Origin: Ezakiella sp.
GTDB taxonomy: Bacteria; Bacillota; Clostridia; Tissierellales; Peptoniphilaceae
Length of the DNA stretch: 32,839 bases
Reading direction: 5' to 3'
Assembly (NCBI GenBank): GCA_022766605.1
Contig: JALEOH010000015.1
Location: forward strand, 1-32,839
Part shown: piece by piece, positions 1 through 8,344 of the stretch
Layout: each line of letters starts with the position of its first letter
Position numbering within the stretch: the first letter of the stretch is position 1
Position numbers and translations under genes: made by a program
Notes under the pieces: model-generated
What the model saw: only the letters and a program-made list of their open reading frames with translations
The model's database searches: none
Told to the model about the DNA's origin: nothing

Positions 1-1
1 T

Positions 2-142
2 ATCAAGGAACACGACCTTGTATTATTAAGACACGAAAGATTAGAACATCACTATATGAATGATTTAGATATGACCTATGAAGAAGCGCATAATGAAACA
101 AATAAACGATTTCATTATATAGTGCCAAAAAAGGAGGATTGA
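2..142 (+). CDS. C-terminal end of an unidentified protein, cut by the window edge
   Basis: The reading frame is open from base 2 to a TGA at 140-142 and encodes 46 residues with no start in the window. The piece is highly charged and contains LLRHERLEHHYM followed by YEEAH. I recall such His/Glu helices from C-terminal tails of polymorphic toxins and phage-associated proteins, but I cannot name a family. The stop lies 2 bases before the ATG of the next small gene, whose ribosome site (AAGGAGG, 131-137) lies inside this gene. That tight coupling is typical of a toxin followed by its immunity gene. The function is unknown; coding status is likely from the coupling. Confidence 0.5.
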   Translation: MKEHDLVLLRHERLEHHYMNDLDMTYEEAHNETNKRFHYIVPKKED

Positions 143-144
143 TA

Positions 145-372
145 ATGCTGACGTTTAAATTAATAAAAATAAAAAATGGATTTTATTATTATGAAATCTA
201 TCCAGAGGGAAAAAAGGAAGGAAAAGGAATTTTTGTCTATAATCCGGAAAAAGATGAAGTAAAAGAGATAGTAAAGCCAGAGGGCAACTTTGATTATTTG
301 GGTCATTTTTTAAATTGTTTACAGGATGAAAACGGAAACTTAAGAGAATCAGGCATGTCAGCATGGTATTAA
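145..372 (+). CDS. Small hypothetical protein, possible immunity protein
   Basis: This encodes 75 residues. ATG 145 is chosen over an upstream in-frame TTG at 139 because AAGGAGG at 131-137 sits at normal distance from it. The protein is soluble, lysine and glutamate rich, with no signal peptide or membrane segment. It has alternating beta-type stretches (FKLIKIKNGFYYYEIYP, GIFVYNPEKDEV) and the C-terminal half suggests a helix. I do not recognise the family. Its position right after a truncated toxin-like tail and before another toxin-like tail fits an immunity gene in a worn toxin locus, but that is inference from context only. Confidence 0.5.
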   Translation: MLTFKLIKIKNGFYYYEIYPEGKKEGKGIFVYNPEKDEVKEIVKPEGNFDYLGHFLNCLQDENGNLRESGMSAWY

Positions 373-575
373 TAAATGAAATGAGATATAACAGAGATAT
401 ATCATCATGGCAAAAATATAAAAAACCCAAAAAAGTTATCGGCAATAATTTATCGAAATATGGTTATACAAATTATTCAGAGTTTTTTGCAGAATTTTTT
501 GCAAATTCTCAATTAGGAAGTACCAATGAATTAGGAAAAGCGATGAATGAATGGTTAAAGAATAGAGGTTTTTAA
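363..575 (+). pseudogene. Orphan toxin-like C-terminal fragment (possible zincin tail)
   Basis: The reading frame encodes 70 residues from ATG 363, or 64 from ATG 381, and overlaps the preceding gene. No convincing ribosome site is seen. The second half reads NYSEFFAEFFANSQLG followed by a short basic helix and the stop. From memory, this pattern occurs at the very C-terminus of metallopeptidase-like toxin domains, where the glutamate helix gives a third metal ligand. The HExxH part is absent: an in-frame stop at 327-329 closes the frame upstream. I therefore read it as the tail of a deleted toxin rather than an intact gene. It could still be expressed as a small protein. Confidence 0.4.
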
Positions 576-576
576 A

Positions 577-765
577 ATGATTAAAATGCCAGAATTTTTA
601 AAATACCCCGAGTGGTACGAAGAAAATACAAAAATGAAAAACGAGATAGGTTGCGAAGATAAAAGATATATTATAAAAGAAAACGCTCCAGATTTTATAA
701 AAAGCTATGCGGAATACTTGAATTATTTAAAGAATATAAATCCGATAAACTCCAAGAAATTATGA
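577..765 (+). CDS. Small hypothetical protein
   Basis: This encodes 62 residues from ATG 577 (a second ATG lies at 586). The upstream match to a ribosome site is weak (AGAGG, 563-567). The product is soluble, with tryptophan and tyrosine near the start (FLKYPEWYEEN) and a lysine-rich end. No family is recognised. It follows the toxin-like fragment by one base, so it may be the partner immunity gene of the lost toxin, or a degenerate remnant. Codon use is AT-rich like its neighbours. Low certainty. Confidence 0.4.
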   Translation: MIKMPEFLKYPEWYEENTKMKNEIGCEDKRYIIKENAPDFIKSYAEYLNYLKNINPINSKKL

Positions 766-776
766 TTGATTAATAA

Positions 777-974
777 AACAGAGCTAGTTATGAAACGAGA
801 TATGGATTTAGTAAGAGATATACTTTTATTGGTGGCAGATGCAAGAGAATAGTAGAACCATCACTCAAGGCAGACCATGAAATAATATCCACCTACACTG
901 CAGATGTACAAACAATGCTAAACGAACAAGCAGGCATAAGCCTACAAGGTATTGAAGTATTGAAAACTACCGAT
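777..974 (+). pseudogene. Phage- or toxin-derived coding remnant
   Basis: There is no intact gene in the 300 bases before gdpP. One frame is open from 777, just after two stops at 771-776, and encodes a protein-like run including KRIVEPSLKADHEIISTYTA and NEQAGISLQGIEV. The pattern resembles the interior of phage minor-capsid proteins as I remember them. A second frame in the same DNA, 790-852, starts MKRDMDLVRDILL and stops after 20 codons. That start resembles DUF2513 phage proteins. Both cannot be genuine over the same bases, and neither is full length. The first frame runs directly into a terminator hairpin. Confidence 0.45.
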
Positions 975-997
975 ATTATCATTTTCGGTAGTTTTTT
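963..997 (+). terminator. Rho-independent terminator closing the accessory region
   Basis: AAAACTACCGA (963-973) pairs with TCGGTAGTTTT (985-995) around an 11-base loop, followed by a T run to 997. It separates the remnant region from gdpP. Confidence 0.85.
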
Positions 998-1001
998 ATG
1001 C

Positions 1002-1030
1002 TTGATTAATCAAGTGATTTCGGTTATAAT
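1002..1030 (+). promoter_or_regulatory. Sigma-A-type promoter for gdpP-rplI-dnaB
   Basis: TTGATT (1002-1007) and TATAAT (1025-1030) are 17 bases apart, giving a predicted start near 1037. The -35 box lies inside a perfect 14-bp palindrome, CTTGATTAATCAAG, at 1001-1014. Confidence 0.8.
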
Positions 1031-1080
1031 TAAATCAGTTAGACTTAATTTTAAATCTAGTCAATCAAAATGGAGGAATG

Positions 1081-3075
1081 ATGAAGAAGTTTTTAGACTT
1101 AATTCAATTTATAGTCAAGAAGTATTTTAGATATACTTATCCTTTTATAATATTGTGTGTCTTGATGTTACTTCCTCTTATTAGTCTTCAGCCGATCATT
1201 GCAGGAATTTTACTAATTATTCTTATTATTTTGATCTCGAGGGAAATAAGAGACTATGAGAATAGAATTATAAATGAAGAGAAGGAGAGAACTCGCGAGA
1301 GCGAGGAATTTGAATCGGTAACAAAACACGCTATCTTTCATATGCCATATCCTCTTGTTATGGCAGATAGACGCGGTGTAATTACATGGCAAAATGCTCC
1401 ATTTACAGATCTTACTGGAGAGTCGACGAGAAATACTGTAATTAGTGAAGTTATTCCCGCAATTACACTTAGCGAATTGGAAAAAGACCAAGAGTATTTT
1501 GAGGTTAGCTACAGGGATAGGAATTTTGTTGCAAAGCTCGATAAAGTTTATGACGAGGGCAAACTCGATAGATATTTGATTTATCTAACAGATGTCAGCG
1601 AATATCGCTTGCTTGAGAAGACCTATTATAAAGAAGGTCTTGCAGTCATGCTTGTATTTGTGGATAATTTAGACGAGGTTAAAAGTGGAGGAGATGAGGC
1701 CTTTAGAACGAAAGTTCAATCCATGGTCGATACCACTATTACCAATTATTTTACAGGCTACGATGGAATAGTTAGAAAATATGAAAATGATAAATATCTT
1801 GTCGTTGTAAGTAGAGATAGCTACAATAAAATAAAAAATAAAAAGTTTGATATACTTGATGAAATGCGTGAAAAAGAGCTTGAGGGAGGAATACCAATAA
1901 CTCTTTCAATTGGAGTAAGTGATTTTGGAGATAATCCCAATTCAAAATTTACCAAGGCGCGTTCGGCAATTGACGTTGCGCTTGGTCGTGGAGGCGACCA
2001 GGCTGTTTGTGTTACAGATAGTGGCTATGATTATTTTGGTGGAAAGACCAAGGCCTCTCAAAAGCATACTAAGGTCAAGGCGAGAGTAATTGGCTATGCA
2101 CTCCGTCAACTTATAGAAAATGCAGAAAATATTTATGTATCAGGGCATAGAAATCCAGACATGGATGCAATTGGCTCAGCAGTTGGAGTAATGAGTATAA
2201 TAAGCGGTATGGGAAAGAGCGCAAGACTTGTACTTGGAGATGATACAGTTGCAATAGATAGTATTATTGAGATGATGAAGAAGGAAGCACCCGAGATCTA
2301 TCAATCTATAATCAGCCCTGAGGAGGCAAGAAATAGTTATAAGCATGGAGATCTCTTGATTTTAACCGATCACCATAAGCCGTCGCTTTCTCCATCGCGA
2401 GAGCTATCCGAAGATGCAGATAATGTCGTTATCATCGATCACCATAGGCGCGCAGATGAATTTATAAAAAATCCTGCTCTAGTATATCTTGAGCCACATG
2501 CATCTAGTACAAGTGAGCTTGTAACTGAAATCCTTCAATATATAGTTGAGGATAGAAAGTTAAGTCATTTTGAAAGCTCAGCTTTACTTGCAGGAATTAT
2601 GCTCGACACTAAGAATTTTACTACGCAAACAGGCACGAGGACATTTGAAGCGGCAGGGGTTTTGGCAAGGATGGGAGCAGATCCCGAAGAGGTCAAGCTG
2701 TTGTTTAGAGATGATTTTAATACTTTTGTTAATAGAGCGCGTGCAATTGAGAATGCAGAAATGTTTATGGAGAGCTTTGCAATATCCGCTGTTCAAAATG
2801 AAGGCGACGAGGCCATATTAACTGCTGCCCAAGCAAGTGATGAACTTCTTCATATAGATGGAGTTGAGGCAAGCTTTGCACTCGCAAAACTAGACGGACA
2901 GGTGCATATAAGTGCGAGAAGTATGGGTACGATATCAGTTCAACTAATAATGGAAAAACTTGGTGGCGGAGGGCATATTGCTCAGGCTGGAGCAAGGGTT
3001 GACGGCGATATACCAGAGACGATAGAAAAATTAAAAGAGGCAATCAAAGAATATGTTAAGGAGGATAGAGAATGA
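1081..3075 (+). CDS. gdpP: Cyclic-di-AMP phosphodiesterase GdpP (DHH/DHHA1 family)
   Basis: This membrane enzyme hydrolyses c-di-AMP to pApA. The 664-residue product is close to the 659 of Bacillus subtilis GdpP. Two hydrophobic helices lie at about residues 17-54, a PAS domain at about 85-170, and a degenerate GGDEF domain at about 180-310. The DHH domain follows, with [12 protein letters not shown] near residue 355, TDHH near 428 and IDHH near 452. DHHA1 ends with [11 protein letters not shown] near 628. The metal-binding DHH residues are all present. ATG 1081 is preferred to ATG 1078 because GGAGG (1072-1076) is 4 bases from it rather than 1. The stop overlaps rplI by 4 bases, as in the conserved gdpP-rplI-dnaB order. 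Confidence 0.96.
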   Translation: MKKFLDLIQFIVKKYFRYTYPFIILCVLMLLPLISLQPIIAGILLIILIILISREIRDYENRIINEEKERTRESEEFESVTKHAIFHMPYPLVMADRRGVITWQNAPFTDLTGESTRNTVISEVIPAITLSELEKDQEYFEVSYRDRNFVAKLDKVYDEGKLDRYLIYLTDVSEYRLLEKTYYKEGLAVMLVFVDNLDEVKSGGDEAFRTKVQSMVDTTITNYFTGYDGIVRKYENDKYLVVVSRDSYNKIKNKKFDILDEMREKELEGGIPITLSIGVSDFGDNPNSKFTKARSAIDVALGRGGDQAVCVTDSGYDYFGGKTKASQKHTKVKARVIGYALRQLIENAENIYVSGHRNPDMDAIGSAVGVMSIISGMGKSARLVLGDDTVAIDSIIEMMKKEAPEIYQSIISPEEARNSYKHGDLLILTDHHKPSLSPSRELSEDADNVVIIDHHRRADEFIKNPALVYLEPHASSTSELVTEILQYIVEDRKLSHFESSALLAGIMLDTKNFTTQTGTRTFEAAGVLARMGADPEEVKLLFRDDFNTFVNRARAIENAEMFMESFAISAVQNEGDEAILTAAQASDELLHIDGVEASFALAKLDGQVHISARSMGTISVQLIMEKLGGGGHIAQAGARVDGDIPETIEKLKEAIKEYVKEDRE

Positions 3076-3512
3076 AGATTATATTATTGGAAGATGTAAA
3101 GAGTGTGGGCAAAAAGGGCGAAATTAAAGATGTTAAGCCTGGATATGCAAGAAATGCTCTATTCCCCAAAAAACTTGCAATAGAAGCTTCTAGCGAAAAC
3201 ATGAAACTTTGGGAAGAGGAGCAAGCTCGTTTAAAGGAAGAAGATGCCGCAAATAAAAAAGCTGCCGAAGAGATCAAGGCAAAGCTAGAGAAGGAAAAGC
3301 TCGTGCTGGAGTGGAAAGGTGGAAGTTCTGGCAAATTATTTGGTTCAGTTACCACTTCTGAAATCGCAGATAAAATCAAAGAAAAGCATGGCATCGACAT
3401 CGATAGAAAGAAGATCGAATCTGATCCTATTAAAAATGCTGGCATATATGACGTAAATGTAAAACTATATGGTGGAGTAAATGCTAATTTAAAGGTGGAA
3501 GTTGTAATATAA
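3072..3512 (+). CDS. rplI: 50S ribosomal protein L9
   Basis: L9 binds 23S rRNA with its N-terminal domain and extends from the ribosome by a long helix. The 146-residue product has the usual length (about 148). It starts with the family pattern [17 protein letters not shown] and [13 protein letters not shown] charged helix spans about residues 40-80, followed by a C-terminal domain with [13 protein letters not shown]. The ATG overlaps the gdpP stop by 4 bases (ATGA), and the ribosome site AAGGAGG lies in the end of gdpP (3059-3065). The stop shares one base with dnaB. Confidence 0.98.
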   Translation: MKIILLEDVKSVGKKGEIKDVKPGYARNALFPKKLAIEASSENMKLWEEEQARLKEEDAANKKAAEEIKAKLEKEKLVLEWKGGSSGKLFGSVTTSEIADKIKEKHGIDIDRKKIESDPIKNAGIYDVNVKLYGGVNANLKVEVVI

Positions 3513-4855
3513 TGGAATATCAATTACCCGAATCACTCGACGCCGAACTCACTCTTATATCCAATATGATAAATGATCCCGAGAGCGTGGACATTGTCTT
3601 TGAGATTATATCAAGTGAGGAGGAGTTCTTTCATACAAATAACAAGTTAATATTTAAAGCGATTAGAAATCTTCAAGGAAGTGGTAAATCCATCAATCGC
3701 ATAAGCCTTGTTGACGATATGAAGACATCTGGTGATTTGGAGAAAGTTGGTGGAATTACAACTATTGCTGAGATCTCAACGAGCTTTGTCACTGGTGCAA
3801 AGACAAGGGACTTGGCTGGTATAGTCCATGAAAAATATCTATTTAGACGCCTTGCTCGTGTAGCTGACGATATTAAAGAGATGGCTCTAAAGGCTCAAGG
3901 GCAAGCGATAGATGTAATAGGCGAGGCGGAGGATAAGATACTTGACCTTGCACTTAATACTGGCGACGACAAGCTAGATATGATTGGACATATACTTCAA
4001 GAAACCAGCCAAGATATATTAGAAAGAAGCAAGCTCGAAGGAGCGCTTTCCGGTCTTTCTACAGGCTTTAGCGACCTTGACAATATGCTAAGTGGATTTC
4101 AAAAAAGCGATCTTATCTTGCTTGCAGCTCGCCCAAGCATGGGTAAGACCGCCATCGCAGTAAATTTTGCTGTAAGTGCAGCTCAAGCTGGAAAGACAGT
4201 TGCGATATTTTCACTCGAGATGAGTAAGAGTCAACTTGCGCTTAGAATATTTTCTCAAATCTCAAATATCGATTTGAGCGACCTCATTAAGGGCAATATG
4301 AATGGTGACTATTGGAAGAGAATAGGCGATGCACTGTCTAGCTTTGCATCAAAGCCGATGTTTATAGATGATCGATCTGGCGCAACTGTAAATGATATTA
4401 GAAGCAAATTGAGGAGATTAAAACTGGAACGAGGACTAGATCTAGTCGTCATCGACTATCTTCAATTGATGGAGGTAACTGGATTTAGTGAGAATAGAAC
4501 ACTTGAGATTTCAAAGATAACTCGCGGGTTAAAATCCGTTGCGAAGGAGCTTGATGTGCCTATAATTCTACTGAGTCAACTTTCGCGTGCGCCTGAGCAA
4601 AGAAGTGACCACAGGCCATTGCTTTCTGACTTAAGAGAATCGGGGGCGATTGAGCAAGACGCCGACGTGGTTATGTTTCTATATCGCGATGAATATTATA
4701 ATAAGGATACTGAGGATAAGGGAATTGGCGAAGTCATAGTTGCAAAGCATCGCAATGGTCCTACTGGAACCGTTAAATTGCTCTATAAGGGATCTAATAC
4801 TAAGTTCTTAAGCATGAGCAATGTGCCTGAGCCGATAAGTGAAGTTGAATTTTAG
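3512..4855 (+). CDS. dnaB: Replicative DNA helicase DnaB (DnaC in Bacillus naming)
   Basis: This is the hexameric 5'-3' helicase of the replication fork, 447 residues and the usual length. An N-terminal helical domain spans about residues 1-100. The RecA-like motor carries Walker A ARPSMGKTA near 205-213, Walker B LDLVVIDYLQLM and the SQLSR switch region. The arginine-finger region LLSDLRESGAIEQDADVV is also present. The ATG overlaps the rplI stop (TAATG), so translation is coupled. It is the last gene of the gdpP-rplI-dnaB operon, with a terminator overlapping its stop codon. There is no sign of an intein or truncation. Confidence 0.98.
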   Translation: MEYQLPESLDAELTLISNMINDPESVDIVFEIISSEEEFFHTNNKLIFKAIRNLQGSGKSINRISLVDDMKTSGDLEKVGGITTIAEISTSFVTGAKTRDLAGIVHEKYLFRRLARVADDIKEMALKAQGQAIDVIGEAEDKILDLALNTGDDKLDMIGHILQETSQDILERSKLEGALSGLSTGFSDLDNMLSGFQKSDLILLAARPSMGKTAIAVNFAVSAAQAGKTVAIFSLEMSKSQLALRIFSQISNIDLSDLIKGNMNGDYWKRIGDALSSFASKPMFIDDRSGATVNDIRSKLRRLKLERGLDLVVIDYLQLMEVTGFSENRTLEISKITRGLKSVAKELDVPIILLSQLSRAPEQRSDHRPLLSDLRESGAIEQDADVVMFLYRDEYYNKDTEDKGIGEVIVAKHRNGPTGTVKLLYKGSNTKFLSMSNVPEPISEVEF

Positions 4856-4879
4856 GATTGCACCAGCAGTCCTTTTTTA
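4854..4879 (+). terminator. Terminator of the gdpP-rplI-dnaB operon
   Basis: AGGATTGC (4854-4861) pairs with GCAGTCCT (4866-4873) around ACCA, with one G-T pair, followed by TTTTT. The stem begins inside the dnaB stop codon. Confidence 0.85.
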
Positions 4880-4926
4880 TTTGTTATAAAATTGGGTATA
4901 TTAAACTTATCAAAGGGAGGTATAAT

Positions 4927-5439
4927 ATGGATTTATATAAATCATTAATCGAAAGACGCTCGATTAGAAAGTATAAGGACAAAGAAATATCAAATGATCT
5001 ATTAGATAAGATAATGATCGCGGCAAAACATGCACCGACTGCGATGAATAAGCAAAATTTAAAGTTTTATGCCGTAAAAAAATCTGATTGGATTAAAAGA
5101 CTTGAAGAAGCGATCAAAGTCGACATGGATAATAATGAATATTCACTAAGAGATGCCAAGGCTTTTATTTTAGTTGCAAGTCCTAAGGATAGCCTGCTTG
5201 CTGATGCTGATACAGCCTGCGCTATGATGAATATGTTCTATGCAGCCATGAGTGAGGGCATAGGCTCCTGCTGGATCAATCAACTAAGACATGTATCAGA
5301 CAAAGCACATGTGCGCCCGCTACTAGATGAGATTGATTTTCCAGGCGATTATCAATGCCTAGGAATGGTTGCTCTTGGATATCCCGACGAAGTACCAGAA
5401 CATAAGGAGAGAATAGAAGAAAGATTCATCATTGAATAA
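4927..5439 (+). CDS. Nitroreductase-family FMN oxidoreductase
   Basis: The 170-residue protein opens with DLYKSLIERRSIRKYKD, the FMN-phosphate-binding start of the nitroreductase superfamily, followed by AAKHAPTAMNKQNLKFYAV. A later segment (AMMNMFYAAMSEGIGSCWIN) matches the dimer and active-site helix, and LGMVALGYPDE is the usual C-terminal strand and turn. These proteins are cytoplasmic homodimers that reduce diverse substrates with NAD(P)H; the substrate here cannot be told. ATG 4927 follows AAGGGAGGT (4913-4921). The gene stands alone between the dnaB terminator and a convergent tRNA gene. Confidence 0.9.
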   Translation: MDLYKSLIERRSIRKYKDKEISNDLLDKIMIAAKHAPTAMNKQNLKFYAVKKSDWIKRLEEAIKVDMDNNEYSLRDAKAFILVASPKDSLLADADTACAMMNMFYAAMSEGIGSCWINQLRHVSDKAHVRPLLDEIDFPGDYQCLGMVALGYPDEVPEHKERIEERFIIE

Positions 5440-5457
5440 AGTTTAATAAAGATAAAA

Positions 5458-5486
5458 AAGATGACAGGGCATTCCCCTGTCATCTT
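5458..5486 (-). terminator. Hairpin between nitroreductase and tRNA-Leu (second terminator)
   Basis: AAGATGACAGGG (5458-5469) pairs perfectly with CCCTGTCATCTT (5475-5486) around a 5-base loop. On the minus strand it is followed by a T-rich run. On the plus strand the tail is A-rich, so it is a weaker plus-strand terminator, though it may stop nitroreductase mRNA as well. Confidence 0.7.
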
Positions 5487-5490
5487 AAAT

Positions 5491-5511
5491 AAAAAAACGC
5501 CATTGGCGTTT
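5491..5511 (-). terminator. Terminator of tRNA-Leu
   Basis: On the minus strand AAACGCC pairs with GGCGTTT across a 3-base loop, followed by a run of T. It lies just after the 3' end of the minus-strand tRNA gene. Confidence 0.75.
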
Positions 5512-5515
5512 ATAG

Positions 5516-5600
5516 TGGTGCGGATAAAGGGACTTGAACCCCCACGATTTGCATCATACGGCCCTCAACCGTACGCGTCTGCCAATTCCGCCATATCCGC
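5516..5600 (-). tRNA. tRNA-Leu (anticodon GAG)
   Basis: Read on the minus strand, acceptor GCGGATA pairs with TATCCGC, and CCA is encoded. The anticodon stem TACGG/CCGTA holds loop TTGAGGG, giving anticodon GAG (plus-strand bases 5564-5566), which reads CUC and CUU. A long variable arm and a T loop GTTCAAGTC are present, as expected for class II tRNA-Leu. It has its own promoter and terminator and is transcribed against the nitroreductase gene. Confidence 0.96.
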
Positions 5601-5633
5601 ATACATAAGCTTATGACATTGCTCGTAAGTCTT

Positions 5634-5662
5634 ATTATACTACAAATGATTTAGTTTGTAAA
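5634..5662 (-). promoter_or_regulatory. Promoter of tRNA-Leu
   Basis: On the minus strand, TTTACA (5662-5657) and a perfect TATAAT (5639-5634) are separated by 17 bases. The predicted start is a few bases upstream of the mature tRNA 5' end. Confidence 0.8.
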
Positions 5663-5724
5663 GAGTTTTTATAAAATATTTTAATATATAGTTTTTTAAT
5701 TTGAAGGGAGAAAATAATATTATC

Positions 5725-7008
5725 ATGGATAAATCAATAGAGATGATTTATAATTATATAAAAAATAATGAAAAGCCAGCGGATGAATTAAAGCTCGGTG
5801 CCGAGTTTGAACATATATTACTTGATAAGGATGCATATACACTGGGATATTTTGATCGCGGAGGCACTGGGGATTTATTTCGCGAGATGGAAGCTCTTGG
5901 CTGGGAGGCAAATAGAGAGGGAGAAAATATTTTATCTATTAGCAAGGGCAATATTTATATTTCAACTGAGCCAGGTGGTCAACTCGAGTTTTCAACAATT
6001 CCACTTAAAAGTATAGATGAGATAAAAGAGGCATTAAAAGAATTTTATTTAGATGCAACCATGGTGTTAAAAGATTACGACTCTAATATTTATAATATTG
6101 GATTTCAACCAAAGACCAATGTGGACGACATTAAAATCCTTCCAAAGGAGAGATACTATGCCATGTATGATTATTTTAAGACCAGTGGTAAAATGGGCAA
6201 GTATATGATGAAGGGGACGGCATCTTTGCAACTCTCCATCGATTATACTAACGAGAAAGACTATGGCAAGAAATATTCCATGGCAAATCGCCTATCTAAT
6301 ATATTGTATATGATATTTGACAATGCGCCTTTTTTTAAGGATAGGCCATATGAGGGATATGCTCTTAGATCAAAGATTTGGAACAACACTGATAGAGCGC
6401 GCACTGGCATGATAGAAAGGGCTTTTAGACTTGACTTTGGATATGAAGACTATGCAAAATATCTTGCGGAAAACGATGCAATATATATCTTAAAAGATGG
6501 CGAATTTAAGAGATTTAATGGTAAAATAAAAGATGCAATCGACCAAAATACTAGTAAAGAAGAATTAGAACATCTTATGACCATGGTTTTTCCAGATGTT
6601 AGAACTAAGAATTTTATCGAAATAAGACAAATAGATAGCATTCCATATCCATATAATTTGGGAGCGATTGCTTTCTTAAAAAATCTATTTTACAACGAGG
6701 ACAATCTCGAACAAGCTTGGAATTTGCTTGGGGATATGAGTTATAAAGAAGCCGAAAGAGCAAGGATTGAAATGTATGAAAAAGGCTTTAAGACGAAGAT
6801 TATGGGAAAGTCGATTGATAGGCTTGCAGGTGAACTCTTATCGATGATAGACATCGATAAATCCGATGAAAAATATATTAAGCCAATTTATGATTTATTT
6901 GAAGGAAAGTCTTTAAAAAATCTAGCAATAGAATCTTGGGAAAATTATGCCATGGTTCAAAATGCTATATCCGATTTGCGTGTGAGAATGGAGGTTTTTG
7001 ATGTATAG
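5725..7008 (+). CDS. gshA: Glutamate-cysteine ligase, GCS2-type
   Basis: It is expected to join L-glutamate to L-cysteine with ATP, giving gamma-glutamylcysteine. The 427-residue product has the GCS2 signatures: LGAEFEHILL near residue 25 (metal-binding acidic residues), EPGGQLEFS near 90, a basic LRSKIWNNTDRARTG stretch mid-protein, and FIEIRQIDSIPYPYN toward the C-terminus. ATG 5725 is the first ATG. A ribosome site, AAGGGAG (5704-5710), lies 14 bases away, which is long, so translation may be modest or begin at a non-ATG codon between them. The next gene overlaps by 8 bases and encodes an ATP-grasp ligase, so a two-step peptide-type synthesis is likely. Relatives that act on other amines exist, so the acceptor is not proven. 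Confidence 0.82.
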   Translation: MDKSIEMIYNYIKNNEKPADELKLGAEFEHILLDKDAYTLGYFDRGGTGDLFREMEALGWEANREGENILSISKGNIYISTEPGGQLEFSTIPLKSIDEIKEALKEFYLDATMVLKDYDSNIYNIGFQPKTNVDDIKILPKERYYAMYDYFKTSGKMGKYMMKGTASLQLSIDYTNEKDYGKKYSMANRLSNILYMIFDNAPFFKDRPYEGYALRSKIWNNTDRARTGMIERAFRLDFGYEDYAKYLAENDAIYILKDGEFKRFNGKIKDAIDQNTSKEELEHLMTMVFPDVRTKNFIEIRQIDSIPYPYNLGAIAFLKNLFYNEDNLEQAWNLLGDMSYKEAERARIEMYEKGFKTKIMGKSIDRLAGELLSMIDIDKSDEKYIKPIYDLFEGKSLKNLAIESWENYAMVQNAISDLRVRMEVFDV

Positions 7009-8323
7009 TGAAGCTAGGAATGCCGAATTTATTGAAAGAGTAAAGAGTTGTGAAAAATACAAAGAAGACTATAAAAGACTGATGGAGCTAGCTCTTGAGG
7101 GTGGGGTAGTATATGATGGTAAAATGGTACCATTTACCTACCAGCCGCTTTTAATCAGCGAGAAGGACAATGACGCTTTTAAATATATTGTTACGCGCAC
7201 TAATGAGATCATTAGAAAGGTAGTAGCAAAATATTTGGAAGATGAAGAATTTAGAAAATTATTTGGATTTAGTAAAGAGCTCGAGGATCTAATATTGCAT
7301 GACCCAGGCTATGAAATTCCAGTTCCAATTGGTCGCTATGATGTATTCTATAATAATATAGTCGACTTTAAATTTTGCGAAATCAACACCGACGGCTCCT
7401 CTGCTATGAGTGAGGATTCTGGACTTGCCTCTATATTTAAAGAAAGCGAGATATTTAAAGATCTAGAACTTGATGGATGGAATTTTAGAAATTATGAATT
7501 ATATGATTCTTGGGTGGTAAAATCGCTTGAAATATATGAAAGAGCCAAGGGCAAGAAAGATAAAATAAATGTCGCAATAGTTGACTTTAAAGACTCTGGC
7601 ACGCCGACTGACTTTGAAATATTTAAAAATAGCTATATAGATCATGGTGCAAATTGTATAATTGCCAATATAGAAGAGCTTGTTTATGATGAAAATAAAA
7701 ATAAATTGATTTTAGGTGACTACGAGATCGACATGGTCTATCGTCGTGCGGTTACAAGTGAAATCATAGAAAAAATTGACATGGTTGAGGATTTTATAAA
7801 GGCTTATTATAATGACGCCTTTATCTCCATTGGATCTTTTAGATCTCAAATAGCACACAATAAGCGATTTTTTAAAGTACTTCATCATGATACGGCGGAT
7901 TTTTTAGATGGCGAGGATAGGCTTTTTATAGAAAATCACGTGCCTTACACCGACCTATTTGATGGAGATGAGATGAAATTATCCGAGATTAAAAATGATC
8001 GCAATAGATATATATTTAAGCCCAATGACCTAAGAGGAGGTCATGGAGTTTATGTAGGAAGTGAATTAAGCGACGATGAATTTGACGAAATGGCAAAAAA
8101 GTGTTATAACAATGATTATATATTCCAAGAATATGTCGATAAGAAATTGATCGACTTTGTCGAGCTTAAAGACGATGAGTGGGTAGATGTTAAAAGGGCC
8201 AATATGATTGGTCTATTTAGCTATAATGAAGCATTTAAGGGAGTATATGCACGCTTTGGAGTGGATAATATAATTGGCTCAATTAGAGAATATATATGTG
8301 CTCCAGCATTTAGATATGAATAG
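7001..8323 (+). CDS. Glutathionylspermidine-synthase-like (circularly permuted) ATP-grasp ligase
   Basis: The 440-residue protein contains FCEINTDGSSAMSEDSG near residue 130. It resembles the pre-ATP-grasp strand and loop of the glutathionylspermidine synthase family. A later ATP-grasp-like part has NRYIFKPNDLRGGHGVYVG and YIFQEYVD. Such enzymes form amide bonds through acyl phosphates. Next to a glutamate-cysteine ligase, the simplest reading is that it adds glycine or another amine to gamma-glutamylcysteine, standing in for the usual GshB. No amidase domain is present. ATG 7001 is chosen because GGAGG (6990-6994) is 6 bases away; an in-frame TTG at 6998 is less likely. It overlaps gshA by 8 bases. 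Confidence 0.7.
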   Translation: MYSEARNAEFIERVKSCEKYKEDYKRLMELALEGGVVYDGKMVPFTYQPLLISEKDNDAFKYIVTRTNEIIRKVVAKYLEDEEFRKLFGFSKELEDLILHDPGYEIPVPIGRYDVFYNNIVDFKFCEINTDGSSAMSEDSGLASIFKESEIFKDLELDGWNFRNYELYDSWVVKSLEIYERAKGKKDKINVAIVDFKDSGTPTDFEIFKNSYIDHGANCIIANIEELVYDENKNKLILGDYEIDMVYRRAVTSEIIEKIDMVEDFIKAYYNDAFISIGSFRSQIAHNKRFFKVLHHDTADFLDGEDRLFIENHVPYTDLFDGDEMKLSEIKNDRNRYIFKPNDLRGGHGVYVGSELSDDEFDEMAKKCYNNDYIFQEYVDKKLIDFVELKDDEWVDVKRANMIGLFSYNEAFKGVYARFGVDNIIGSIREYICAPAFRYE

Positions 8324-8344
8324 ATTTACTAGAAAGAGGTTGTT

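Noticed and set aside
3056..3523. 155-residue minus-strand frame opposite rplI
   Set aside because: It is the reverse shadow of L9 codons, with serine and phenylalanine-rich low-complexity text and no ribosome site.
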